Assembly (NCBI GenBank): GCA_023388195.1
Contig: JAEWGR010000004.1
Span: forward strand, 17,331-81,330
Direction: 5' to 3'
Length of the DNA: 64,000 nucleotides
Source: Bacillota bacterium
GTDB lineage: Bacteria > Bacillota > Negativicutes > Sporomusales > Sporomusaceae
The position numbers and the translations under genes were made by a program. Positions 8,092-16,496 of this stretch are shown one piece after another (within the stretch, counting starts at the first letter, position 1; each line of letters opens with the position of its first letter). The notes beneath the pieces were generated by a model that saw only the letters and a program-made list of their open reading frames with translations, had not been told where the DNA came from and made no database searches.

Positions 8092-9141
8092 CTAACGGCG
8101 CATCCAAGCAGGAATATCCAAATCGCGCCCCTTAAAAGGCTCGATAACCGGACTTTCATGCCTGCCTTCGCTTGTTTTTATCAAAGGTTTAGGATCAAAA
8201 CCAGTGGCAATAACGGTTACCCGCACCTGATCTTCAAAACGTTCATCAATAGTTGCCCCAAATATAATTGTTGCTTCCGGATCAGCCGCCTTGGCAATAA
8301 TATCAGCGGCTTCATTAACTTCAAATAAAGTAGTATTGGGGCCGCCGGTAAAGTTTAATAATACTCCCTTGGCGCCATCAATTGACATTTCCAGCAGCGG
8401 GCTTCTGATTGCAGCTTCAACAGCGGCAATGGAACGATTATCACCAGTGCCAAAACCGATGCCCATCAGGGCTGAACCGGCATCACTCATAATCGTCTTA
8501 ACATCAGCAAAGTCAAGATTTATCAGAGCTGGCACGGCAATAAGGTCAGATATCCCCTGCACACCCTGCCGCAATACATCATCAACGATTTTAAATGCAT
8601 CCAAAATCGAAGTTCGTTTATCAACCACCTGCAGCAAGCGGTCATTGGGTATAGTAATCAGCGTATCTACCTTTTCCTTAAGCTTGGCCGTCCCGCGTTC
8701 GGCCTGCAACTGACGCTTACGCCCCTCAAAGGTAAACGGCTTGGTGACAACGCCAACAGTGAGTGCGCCTACTTCCCTGGCACATTCAGCCACTACCGGC
8801 GCGGCACCGGTACCTGTCCCGCCGCCCATACCGGCAGTGATAAATACCATGTCAGCACCCTTAAGCACTTTGATGATATCTTCCCGGCTCTCTTGTGCTG
8901 CTTTTTCACCAATATCCGGATTCGCCCCCGCCCCCAGACCTTTGGTCAGCTTTTCGCCAATTTGAATACGATAGGCTGCCTCAGAGCCGATCAAGGCCTG
9001 GGCATCAGTATTAATAGTAATAAATTCAACGCCTTGCAGACCGGCCCCAATCATACGGTTTACCGCATTATTGCCGCCACCGCCTACGCCAATGACTTTT
9101 ATCGAAGCAAATTGATCTAAATCCATATCAAATTCCAGCAT
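8092..9141 (-). CDS. ftsZ: Cell division protein FtsZ
   Basis: This 349-aa tubulin-like GTPase polymerises into the Z ring at mid-cell or at the sporulation septum. The tubulin signature GGGTGTGAAP is near residue 107 and the early IGVGGGGNNAVNRMI nucleotide loop is present. The C-terminus ends in the conserved peptide DLDIPAWMRR that binds FtsA and other partners. The linker before it is short (about 20 residues). The gene lies 17 bp after ftsA and ends the cluster. Confidence 0.98.
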   Translation of the reverse strand: MLEFDMDLDQFASIKVIGVGGGGNNAVNRMIGAGLQGVEFITINTDAQALIGSEAAYRIQIGEKLTKGLGAGANPDIGEKAAQESREDIIKVLKGADMVFITAGMGGGTGTGAAPVVAECAREVGALTVGVVTKPFTFEGRKRQLQAERGTAKLKEKVDTLITIPNDRLLQVVDKRTSILDAFKIVDDVLRQGVQGISDLIAVPALINLDFADVKTIMSDAGSALMGIGFGTGDNRSIAAVEAAIRSPLLEMSIDGAKGVLLNFTGGPNTTLFEVNEAADIIAKAADPEATIIFGATIDERFEDQVRVTVIATGFDPKPLIKTSEGRHESPVIEPFKGRDLDIPAWMRR

Positions 9142-9158
9142 TAGTAAGTTTTCCTCCC

Positions 9159-10361
9159 TTAATATCGATCAAATTTCAATAGTCTTTTAGCTTTATGAAC
9201 CAATGTGCCCCAGGCACTACGTTCACCACCAGGCTCATTTTCCGTAATTCTGGCACCATGTTTCAGAATTCCATAACAAACAGTGTTCGCAGGATGCACA
9301 TATTCAGTGGCCAAACCTGCCGGTGTTACCGTAGTGGTATGTATTTCAAAAACCTTGGCTACACAAGTCGCCATACTAGGCATCGCTCCGCAACCACCGG
9401 TTAAGTAAATAGCTTCGAAAGTTTGTCCCGGCCCTGATAAATATTCGGTCTGCAGTGGTTTAAGATAACCATATACTAAAGTAACAATTTCTTCTACTCT
9501 GCTTTCGACAATATCATATAAAAAATCAAAAGGGATATGTTTATCAACCGTCCCATAGTCGTTGCAATCCAAAACCACCCCCTGATTTCGCAAATCAGGA
9601 GAAAGCCGTGAATAATAGCGTTTAATTTCCTCGGCATGAGCCCGGTTAACGCTTAACCCCTGCATTAAATCACTGGTTATATAGTCACCACCCAGCGGCA
9701 ATGCAGCTGATGAACGCAAGCGGCCTTCCACATACAGCGAAATATCCGCAACACCTGCACCAATATCAATAAATATAAAGTTAGCCGGCTGACCAGGTAA
9801 TTCATTATGCATACCCTCGGCTGCCATAATGCCGCTGGCAACGATTCCATTCAGGTGAATACCACTCCCGCTCAGCACACTGCTAAGCTCGGCCAATGTA
9901 ACTTTGGGGGCTGATATAATATGAGTCTCTACTGCAAGTGCTGCCCCAGCCTGGGTAATAACCTCCCTGGCCGGAAACAGATGTAGTACCTCATAGTCCT
10001 GATCAGCAACCGTAAACACAGCCGCTTTGCAGGCCCGCTCCACATCAGCGCCAGTGACCGTTCCCGCTGTGGCTGATGCTACAGTCCCCATACTATTTTG
10101 CGCAACAAGCACAGAGCCGCTAAGACCTAAATAAACAGACCCGGCAGCCTGACTGTCAGTTGCCATGACCACACACTCTACCGCTTGTCTGACAGAATGA
10201 GCCAAAGCACCGATGTCAGTGATCACACCTTTGGCAAACCCCGCAGTGGGAGCAGCACCGCTGCCAAAAATTTGTATCCGGCCATTTGCTTCTTGCCTTC
10301 CGGCCAAAACTTTGACCATACCTGTGCCAACATCAATCGCTAATATATTTTTTTTGTCCAT
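9159..10361 (-). CDS. ftsA: Cell division protein FtsA
   Basis: This 400-aa actin-like ATPase anchors FtsZ polymers to the membrane. The N-terminus ILAIDVGTGMVKVLAG is the phosphate-1 loop of the actin fold, and FIDIGAGVADISLY is the phosphate-2 loop. The C-terminal stretch KAKRLLKFDRY is basic and amphipathic and probably forms the membrane-targeting helix. The longest frame starts at 10448, but ATG 10361 follows GAGGGAG and begins at the domain boundary. A hairpin and a possible promoter lie in the 165 bp before it, so ftsA-ftsZ may be transcribed partly independently. Confidence 0.94.
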   Translation of the reverse strand: MDKKNILAIDVGTGMVKVLAGRQEANGRIQIFGSGAAPTAGFAKGVITDIGALAHSVRQAVECVVMATDSQAAGSVYLGLSGSVLVAQNSMGTVASATAGTVTGADVERACKAAVFTVADQDYEVLHLFPAREVITQAGAALAVETHIISAPKVTLAELSSVLSGSGIHLNGIVASGIMAAEGMHNELPGQPANFIFIDIGAGVADISLYVEGRLRSSAALPLGGDYITSDLMQGLSVNRAHAEEIKRYYSRLSPDLRNQGVVLDCNDYGTVDKHIPFDFLYDIVESRVEEIVTLVYGYLKPLQTEYLSGPGQTFEAIYLTGGCGAMPSMATCVAKVFEIHTTTVTPAGLATEYVHPANTVCYGILKHGARITENEPGGERSAWGTLVHKAKRLLKFDRY

Positions 10362-10380
10362 AACTCCCTCGCAGCACAGT

Positions 10381-10409
10381 ATTATGTTTCTTCCCAATAG
10401 TTTCAACAA
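10381..10409 (-). promoter_or_regulatory. Possible promoter for ftsA-ftsZ
   Basis: On the minus strand TTGTTG (10409-10404) and CATAAT (10386-10381) are separated by 17 bp. The -10 is good (5 of 6) and the -35 is weak (3 of 6). An 11-A tract lies upstream (10451-10461). The predicted start would fall about 13 bp before the ftsA ATG. Confidence 0.35.
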
Positions 10410-10476
10410 AAGTAGCATTTTCCCTTTTTTTCGGGGGAGAAAAATCATGCTTTTTTTTTTTGAAATTCTTCATAAG

Positions 10477-10523
10477 AAAAGCTCCAAAGCCCTCAACATA
10501 TTCAGACAGGCTTTGAAGCTTTT
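10477..10523 (-). terminator. Hairpin after sbp, possible terminator or attenuator
   Basis: The 15-bp arms (GGCTTTGAAGCTTTT and its partner with one G-U) enclose a 17-base loop. They begin 3 bp after the sbp stop. The minus-strand tail is TTTTCTTATG, a modest U-run, so termination may be partial. Confidence 0.55.
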
Positions 10524-10526
10524 CGA

Positions 10527-10856
10527 CTATTTTTTCAGGAAATAACGGCGAATAATTGCTAAATTCTGGAATATACGTAACCCGAATGCCAAAAGGGAAA
10601 CATAATATAAGTCAATCCCCAGCCGGTCGCCTATATAAACCAAGCCGGCAGCCAGTAATGCATTTGTAAAAAAACCGGTAATAAACACTGTATTATCAAA
10701 TTTTTCCTCAATGCCGGCCCTCAAACCACCAAAAACTGAGTCTAACGATGCCAATAGGGCAACCGACATAAATTTTGCATATTCCAGTGGCACAGTAATG
10801 GGAAAGACGATACCTATAACTATACCTATAATCAAACCGGTAATAGGTAAAACCAT
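10527..10856 (-). CDS. sbp: Small basic protein (DUF1290 family)
   Basis: This 109-aa membrane protein has about three hydrophobic segments and a basic C-terminus (RRYFLKK). It matches the Sbp/DUF1290 family found between ftsQ-like and ftsA genes in spore-formers. Its function is unknown. ATG 10856 comes one base after the stop codon of the upstream DUF881 gene, with an AAGGAGG sequence lying inside that gene. A longer frame to 10889 would overlap it without a better ribosome-binding site. Confidence 0.85.
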   Translation of the reverse strand: MVLPITGLIIGIVIGIVFPITVPLEYAKFMSVALLASLDSVFGGLRAGIEEKFDNTVFITGFFTNALLAAGLVYIGDRLGIDLYYVSLLAFGLRIFQNLAIIRRYFLKK

Positions 10857-10857
10857 A

Positions 10858-11550
10858 TTAGTTACCACCCTCCTTAAGCGGCTTAGCAAACTCGAACCGG
10901 AAAGCGCCTTTATACGCCGGGACTTTTACATCATCCTGTTTCTTCATCGTTACCTGGATACCCCAAAACTGCAGGGTCTCAATAACACCGCCGCGCATTT
11001 TAAGCGCGTTTTCCAGTGTCGTCGGTTCGCCAATAACCCTGATCTCATACGGTGGTGAATACCGTGAATTGTTAACCGACAGGGTTGGGCCGGCACAGCG
11101 AACCTCAGAGCTGGCTATAAGCCGCTGCTCATTAATAGAAATTGCTTCTGCCCCTGCAGCCCACAGTTCATTAATTACCTTTAATATATCGTCATCATGA
11201 ATCAGGTATAAATTAGGATTCTCACCCGGTTTGGAAGGACGCTTGCTGTCATCAATAGTTACAATAATACCAGGCCCTTCGACAGCGATTACGCCGGCTC
11301 CCATCCTCACCCGTTCTAATTCCTTGGACGCGGCCTCAGCCCCGGAAGTGCGCTTCAGTTCCTGCACCTGATTAATTAGCGCGTCCCGTTCTTTTTCTGT
11401 CTGGCTTAAGCGCTGGGATAAATCCTCCACCCGCTGGTAGGGGATGCTCGATCTAATATCCTGGGTAGTGCGGAATTGCACTGCCAGCATAATGCCCAAC
11501 ACAACACAGACCAGGGCAATCGCAAACTGCCCTTGCTTGATAGGTAGCAA
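10858..11550 (-). CDS. DUF881 family membrane-anchored protein
   Basis: This 230-aa protein has one N-terminal transmembrane segment (about residues 8-24), a short coiled coil (YQRVEDLSQRLSQTEKERDA), and a conserved C-terminal domain (GPGIIVTIDDSKRP, INELWAAGAEAISIN). This is the DUF881 architecture seen next to sbp and division genes in Firmicutes. The molecular role is not known. The ATG follows AAAGGAGA. It lies 24 bp after ftsQ and is almost contiguous with sbp. Confidence 0.88.
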   Translation of the reverse strand: MLPIKQGQFAIALVCVVLGIMLAVQFRTTQDIRSSIPYQRVEDLSQRLSQTEKERDALINQVQELKRTSGAEAASKELERVRMGAGVIAVEGPGIIVTIDDSKRPSKPGENPNLYLIHDDDILKVINELWAAGAEAISINEQRLIASSEVRCAGPTLSVNNSRYSPPYEIRVIGEPTTLENALKMRGGVIETLQFWGIQVTMKKQDDVKVPAYKGAFRFEFAKPLKEGGN

Positions 11551-11574
11551 AATATCGTCTCCTTTCGAATTCCC

Positions 11575-12321
11575 TCATCGGTCACGTATCTTAATAATCG
11601 GTGATTTATAGTTAAGATCAATATATTCGACAGCTAGCTTCTTAGTGGCCATCTCCTGTAAAATCTCACCTGTAAGTGTCGCTTTTTCCGGCAGCCGCTG
11701 GTTGTCACCAACCCGTATACATATAGAATGAATCGTATAGGCAACAAGTTCGTCCGGTGATTTAATATTTACCTCTGACAGTTGATTCAGCGTAGTTTCA
11801 TCCATGGCCGCAAGATAGGTCAGGACACTGAAAAGCCCTGGATTGTTTACCTGATCACCTACATATACATTGCCTAGACGAACCCCGGTAATAACAGGGA
11901 CCTTTATCTCTTTGATGTTTTTAAATGCAGCCAGCACCATCCCTTGCCGGTCAATTTCAACAAAGCCATACTGGCTGGCCACAAAAGCCAGCGGCTGACG
12001 CTCGCTAACCTTGATAGATATAGTAGCCGGAAAATGCCGCTCTACCTTAACCTCGGCTACCCGCAGGTCACTCATCAACCGGTCTTTTATATCTGCCGTT
12101 TTTAATCTAAAAATATTCACTTGTTCAGGGACACCGGCAACCCGTAATACATCCTCAGCCGTAATGTATTTGTTCCCCTCGACAAGTACTGTCCCCACAA
12201 CAAAATAGGGAGAATTAACAAATAAAAAAAATGCTATCAGCGATGCCAAAGCCGCCAGTAAGGCTGCAAAAGTCGAATTCCGCCGCCGCCTGGCCGCCTT
12301 TAAGCGTTCTGCTGTCTGCAT
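11575..12321 (-). CDS. ftsQ: Cell division protein FtsQ/DivIB
   Basis: This 248-aa single-pass protein has a basic cytoplasmic N-terminus (RLKAARRRR), one transmembrane helix (about residues 19-37), an extracytoplasmic POTRA domain starting at VVGTVLVEGNKYITAEDV, and the FtsQ domain after it. In the divisome it bridges FtsL-FtsB with the septal synthase. The ATG follows AGGAG. It is separated from ddl by 403 bp containing the tandem repeat, which is unusual in an otherwise tightly packed cluster. Confidence 0.92.
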   Translation of the reverse strand: MQTAERLKAARRRRNSTFAALLAALASLIAFFLFVNSPYFVVGTVLVEGNKYITAEDVLRVAGVPEQVNIFRLKTADIKDRLMSDLRVAEVKVERHFPATISIKVSERQPLAFVASQYGFVEIDRQGMVLAAFKNIKEIKVPVITGVRLGNVYVGDQVNNPGLFSVLTYLAAMDETTLNQLSEVNIKSPDELVAYTIHSICIRVGDNQRLPEKATLTGEILQEMATKKLAVEYIDLNYKSPIIKIRDR

Positions 12322-12375
12322 GCTATCACTCCTGTAGACATCTTCTGCAGTAATTATACACCGGATTGTCCGCCA

Positions 12376-12667
12376 GATAAAGCGAAACTTGCCTGGAAGA
12401 AATGGAATGAACTTCCTGGCTTAGTTGAGCCTATCCAGGAGCTTAGCAACACTTAGGCAGCCGCCCGGAAGCGGGGGCCTTAGTGGTGCTTAGCTATCGG
12501 ATAAAGCGAAACTTGCCTGGAAGGAATGGAATGAACTTCCTGGCTTAGTTGAGCCTATCCAGGAGCTTAGCAACACTTAGGCAACCGCCCGGAAGCGGGG
12601 GCCTTAGTGGCGCTTAGCTATCGGATAAAACGAAACTTGCCTGACAGGTTTAATGAACTGCCAGGCT
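12376..12667. repeat. 124-bp tandem repeat (two full units plus a diverged partial third) with internal dyads
   Basis: Unit 1 is 12376-12499 and unit 2 is 12500-12623. They are 124 bp each and differ at three positions, all transitions. A diverged third copy covers about 45 bp (12624-12667). Each full unit holds an 18-bp imperfect inverted repeat (unit positions 66-83 against 102-119, 15 of 18 paired) capped by a short CCGC/GCGG stem, plus a smaller stem at positions 17-24 against about 37-44. Some differences between copies keep the pairing. I see no coding frame. It occupies the transcribed gap between ddl and ftsQ. Confidence 0.92.
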
Positions 12668-12724
12668 TGTCTGACCGGAATAGTAAAAAACAGGCAGCAT
12701 CTGTCGACACTGCCCGCAAGTCTG

Positions 12725-13654
12725 CTAATCAACGGTTGCCAAGAGAATCCGCTCACATAAATCAGCAAAATGAATACCAACGGCAGCAGCAGCCTTAGGT
12801 ACCAGGCTGGTAGCGGTCATGCCCGGTATCGTATTAATTTCCAGTACATAAGGATGATCAGACTGATCAAGCATTACGTCAACACGACCAATGCCCCGGC
12901 AGTTTAACAGCTTATAGGCTGCAAGGGCTACTTGCTGTACCCGGCAGGTAGTCTCAACAGACAGCAAAGCCGGAACAATATACTGAGTAGCGCCTTTAGT
13001 ATATTTTGACCTGTAATCATAACGGCCCGATTCCGGTACAATTTCAATGACCGGGAGAGCTTCCGGCCGATCAGTTCCCAGGATGGCAACCGTCAATTCC
13101 TTCCCGCTGATGAATTCCTCGACAACAATATGATCGCTAAACCTAAAAGCTTCTGTTATCGCTTCATCAATAGCGGCGGGATCATCCACAATGGTAACGC
13201 CAATACTTGAACCCTGCGCGGCAGACTTGATAACCACCGGCACGCCAAATTCACTTTGAATCTCTTGGCGCAATTGCTCGCCGGCCTCTTGCTTACTGTA
13301 CAGCCGCGAGCGGGGCGTTGGTATCCCTGCGGCCAAAAACAATCGTTTGGTCACTGCTTTATCCATAGCGGCAGCGCTGGCCAACACCCCGGAACCAGTA
13401 TAGGGTATCCCTAACATGTCAAGTGTACCTTGCAGGAGTCCGTCTTCACCATAGAGGCCATGGACAGCATTAAATACGACATCAATTTGATTGCTCTTTA
13501 GTTGTTCAACAAAATTGCGGGGGTTCAGGTCAATACCTATAGCATTGTACCCTTTCTCTTGCAGTGCTCCTAAAATAGCGCCCCCGGTATTTAATGATAC
13601 CTCACGCTCAGCCGATGGGCCGCCCATAACAACTGCAATTTTCTTGTTTTTCAA
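12725..13654 (-). CDS. ddl: D-alanine-D-alanine ligase
   Basis: This 309-aa ATP-grasp enzyme joins two D-alanines for the peptidoglycan pentapeptide. The N-terminus IAVVMGGPSAEREVSLNTG, the glycine-rich loop AAQGSSIGVT, and the C-terminal metal and phosphate site VDVMLDQSDHPYVLEINTIPGMT are all present. The start is TTG 13654, placed 8 nt after GGGGG, one base beyond the murA stop. The repeat region begins 57 bp downstream of its stop. Confidence 0.95.
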   Translation of the reverse strand: MKNKKIAVVMGGPSAEREVSLNTGGAILGALQEKGYNAIGIDLNPRNFVEQLKSNQIDVVFNAVHGLYGEDGLLQGTLDMLGIPYTGSGVLASAAAMDKAVTKRLFLAAGIPTPRSRLYSKQEAGEQLRQEIQSEFGVPVVIKSAAQGSSIGVTIVDDPAAIDEAITEAFRFSDHIVVEEFISGKELTVAILGTDRPEALPVIEIVPESGRYDYRSKYTKGATQYIVPALLSVETTCRVQQVALAAYKLLNCRGIGRVDVMLDQSDHPYVLEINTIPGMTATSLVPKAAAAVGIHFADLCERILLATVD

Positions 13655-13655
13655 T

Positions 13656-14921
13656 CTAATGTCCCCCTTCAGCTACCTGGACCCGTACGATCTGTGCTCC
13701 CAACGCCTGCAATTTTTTCTCAATATTTTCATAACCCCGGTCAATATGATAAACCTGCTCAACTTCTGAGGTTCCCTTAGCGGCTAGAGCCGCTAGTACC
13801 AAGGCACTGCCGGCCCTTAAGTCAGGTGCCGCCACATTGGCTCCGGTCAAACTTGTAACACCGCGGATAATAGCAGTACGGCCTTCGACCTTTATTTTAG
13901 CCCCCATCCGGGTAAGTTCATCTACATGTTTAAAGCGGTTTTCGAAAATAGTTTCTGTAATAATGCTGGTGCCTTTAGCTATCGTAAGTAAGGACAGCAT
14001 CGGTGCCTGCAGGTCGGTGGGAAATCCCGGGTAAGGCAGGGTTTTAATATCAACGCCCCTAAGCTCTCCTGCTTTTATCCGGACATAATCCCTGCCGGTT
14101 ACTATTTGGGCGCCAATATCCTGCAATTTATCAGTAACCGAAAATAAGTGCTCCGGAATAATGTTTTCAACAACAACATCACCACGCGTCATAGCGCTTG
14201 CCATTAGAAATGTGCCTGCTTCAATCCGGTCACACATTACCGTGTGCTCGGTCGGGGTAAGTTTTGCCACACCGTCAATTCTGATAGTGTCTGTTCCCGC
14301 ACCACTGATTCTTGCCCCCATCTTGTTTAAGATTGTCTGCAAATCAATGATTTCCGGTTCACGCGCCGCATTACGGATAATTGTTGTTCCTTTGGCCAGT
14401 GCGGCCGCCATCATGGCATTTTCAGTCGCCCCAACGCTGGGGAAGTCAAAATTGACTTCGCCACCTCTTAATTCTTCAGCCTCAGCTTCAATAAATCCAA
14501 AACTTTCATCAACTATTGCGCCAATTCTTTCGAGTGCTTTGATATGTAGATTAATTGGTCTTGGCCCGATAGCACACCCACCGGGATAGGAGATTCGAAC
14601 TTTGCGGAATCTCCCTAACAGCGGCCCCATAAGAAATACCGAAGCCCGCATCTCCCGCATTAAATGCTCGGGAATTTCAGCCTTACTGACATTGGTTGTG
14701 TCAATCAACATGGTATGGCCCTGCCTGACTATTTTAGCCCCTATGAGTGTCAAAATATCCTGCATGGCCTGAATATCACGCAAATAAGGAACATCATGGA
14801 TAATACTGACGCCGGAACACAGAAGCGTTGCCGCCATAATCGGCAATGTAGCATTTTTAGCCCCGCTCACCCGGACATTACCACATAGTTGTACTTCGCC
14901 TCTGACGATAAATTTCTCCAT
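13656..14921 (-). CDS. murA: UDP-N-acetylglucosamine 1-carboxyvinyltransferase
   Basis: This 421-aa enzyme transfers enolpyruvate from PEP to UDP-GlcNAc, the first committed step of peptidoglycan synthesis. K22 and N23 (VSGAKNATLP) and the catalytic loop cysteine C116 (YPGGCAIGPRPIN, the fosfomycin target) are in place. In many Firmicutes murB follows murC, but here murA occupies the position between murC and ddl, and no murB is present in the window. Confidence 0.96.
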   Translation of the reverse strand: MEKFIVRGEVQLCGNVRVSGAKNATLPIMAATLLCSGVSIIHDVPYLRDIQAMQDILTLIGAKIVRQGHTMLIDTTNVSKAEIPEHLMREMRASVFLMGPLLGRFRKVRISYPGGCAIGPRPINLHIKALERIGAIVDESFGFIEAEAEELRGGEVNFDFPSVGATENAMMAAALAKGTTIIRNAAREPEIIDLQTILNKMGARISGAGTDTIRIDGVAKLTPTEHTVMCDRIEAGTFLMASAMTRGDVVVENIIPEHLFSVTDKLQDIGAQIVTGRDYVRIKAGELRGVDIKTLPYPGFPTDLQAPMLSLLTIAKGTSIITETIFENRFKHVDELTRMGAKIKVEGRTAIIRGVTSLTGANVAAPDLRAGSALVLAALAAKGTSEVEQVYHIDRGYENIEKKLQALGAQIVRVQVAEGGH

Positions 14922-14992
14922 CGTCTTCCCTCCCAGACAAGTACAATCACCCTTTATTATTTTATATCTAATCTCTAATAAATTTCTGACTA

Positions 14993-16372
14993 TTACTGCT
15001 GGTGCGCGAGCTTTTCTACCAGTTCTTCCCCCGTCTGGTAGATATTACCGGCACCCATGGTCATTACTAAATCGCCGGGCTCTACAATTTCAGCAAGATA
15101 CCGGGCAATTTTATCTCTTTCCGGTATATACGTAACTCGCTGATTCGTTTGCCTTTCAACCTCAGCCTTGAGTGTCTCCCCGGTTATCCCCGGAATAGGC
15201 TGTTCTCCGGCTGAATAAATATCAGTAAGAATCAATATATCGGCCGCAGTAAAAGCACGACCGAACTCCTTACACAAAAACTGAGTACGGGTATACCTAT
15301 GAGGCTGAAAAATGCAGATCAGCCGTTTAGGTTCTGTTTGACGTGCACCTAGCAACGTTGTGGTAATCTCTGTAGGGTGATGAGCGTAGTCATCCACTAC
15401 CCATACCCCGTTTACCCGCCCTTTAGACTGAAAACGACGTTTAGCACCCTGAAACTGGCTCAAGCCCTCGGCAATTTGTGAAAAACTCAGCCCCGTTTCA
15501 ACCCCTACAGCCACGGCCGCCAGCGCATTCGCCACATTATGCAAGCCTGGAACACAGATTCTCGCCGTACCTAAAAATTCTTCCCGGTAATGCACATCGA
15601 AAATTGTCACCGGGCCATCGGATTTAATATTACGCGCCGTATAATCAGCAGCTTGTTCAAGTGCATAAGATACATAACGTTTATCCAGTTTGGCCGCCAT
15701 ATTTCTGACATGGGCATTGTCGAAACATAAAACGGCTAATCCACTCTCTGGCTGAAGCTTATGTAAAAATTCATCAAAAGTGCGTAATATATTATCCATG
15801 GTTTTGTAATAGTCCATGTGATCGTTTTCGATATTGGTCACAATGGCGATATGGGGGGCCAGTTTTAAAAAAGAGCCGTCACTTTCATCAGCTTCTGCCA
15901 CCAGATAAGAACCATGACCAAGCTTTGCACTACCGCCTATTGATTCCAGCTCACCACCAATAATAATGGTTGGATCCATTCCGGACTTCTCAAGCATCAG
16001 GGCAATCATTGAGGTAGTTGTGGTCTTGCCATGAGCGCCGGCTACAGCGATTCCCTGCCGTTTGCGCATCAGAAATGCCAGTACATCAGCCCGGTGATAT
16101 ACTGCAATCTCTCTATCACGGGCAGCTTTAATCTCCGGGTTGATTGCGGGGATTGCCGTCGAAACAACTACAGCCTGTGTGTCGCCAATATTTTCATAAC
16201 TGTGGCCAATATACACCTTTGCCCCAGCCTGCTCAAGTCTGGAGGTAACAGCCGATTTCTGAGCATCAGAACCGGAAACAGCATACCCCATCTCAAGCAA
16301 TACTTTAGCAATGGCACTCATACCGGAGCCACCGATTCCAATAAAATGAATTCTTTTTACATCATCTAACAA
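14993..16372 (-). CDS. murC: UDP-N-acetylmuramate-L-alanine ligase
   Basis: This 459-aa Mur ligase adds L-alanine to UDP-MurNAc. It starts with the Rossmann motif IHFIGIGGSGMSAIA, has the ATP loop GAHGKTTTT at about residues 112-120, and the C-terminal DDYAHHPTEI region. The longest frame extends to 16465 with an Arg-rich stretch unlike any Mur ligase. TTG 16372, 8 nt from AAAGGGGAG, gives the expected N-terminus. A 124-bp GC-rich gap separates it from murG. Confidence 0.93.
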   Translation of the reverse strand: MLDDVKRIHFIGIGGSGMSAIAKVLLEMGYAVSGSDAQKSAVTSRLEQAGAKVYIGHSYENIGDTQAVVVSTAIPAINPEIKAARDREIAVYHRADVLAFLMRKRQGIAVAGAHGKTTTTSMIALMLEKSGMDPTIIIGGELESIGGSAKLGHGSYLVAEADESDGSFLKLAPHIAIVTNIENDHMDYYKTMDNILRTFDEFLHKLQPESGLAVLCFDNAHVRNMAAKLDKRYVSYALEQAADYTARNIKSDGPVTIFDVHYREEFLGTARICVPGLHNVANALAAVAVGVETGLSFSQIAEGLSQFQGAKRRFQSKGRVNGVWVVDDYAHHPTEITTTLLGARQTEPKRLICIFQPHRYTRTQFLCKEFGRAFTAADILILTDIYSAGEQPIPGITGETLKAEVERQTNQRVTYIPERDKIARYLAEIVEPGDLVMTMGAGNIYQTGEELVEKLAHQQ

Positions 16373-16496
16373 CAGTATTTCTCCCCTTTCTCGCGCACCC
16401 CGTCTCCGGCGCCCGCATCCGGCAGAAAGAGCTGCTCTGAAACTACCCGGTTGCCGCTCTGGCATACCACATAGTATGCGCTGCCCGCACCCGGTG

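Noticed and set aside
12376..12667. CRISPR array
   Set aside because: The units are contiguous 124-bp tandem repeats with no short repeats and no variable spacers, and there are no cas genes.
12607..12798. Small plus-strand frame of 63 codons across the repeat and ddl end
   Set aside because: It has no ribosome-binding site, overlaps ddl antisense, and its sequence is a by-product of the repeat.
16373..16465. Longer murC start at 16465
   Set aside because: The added Arg-rich segment is unlike Mur ligases, and TTG 16372 has a good ribosome-binding site.
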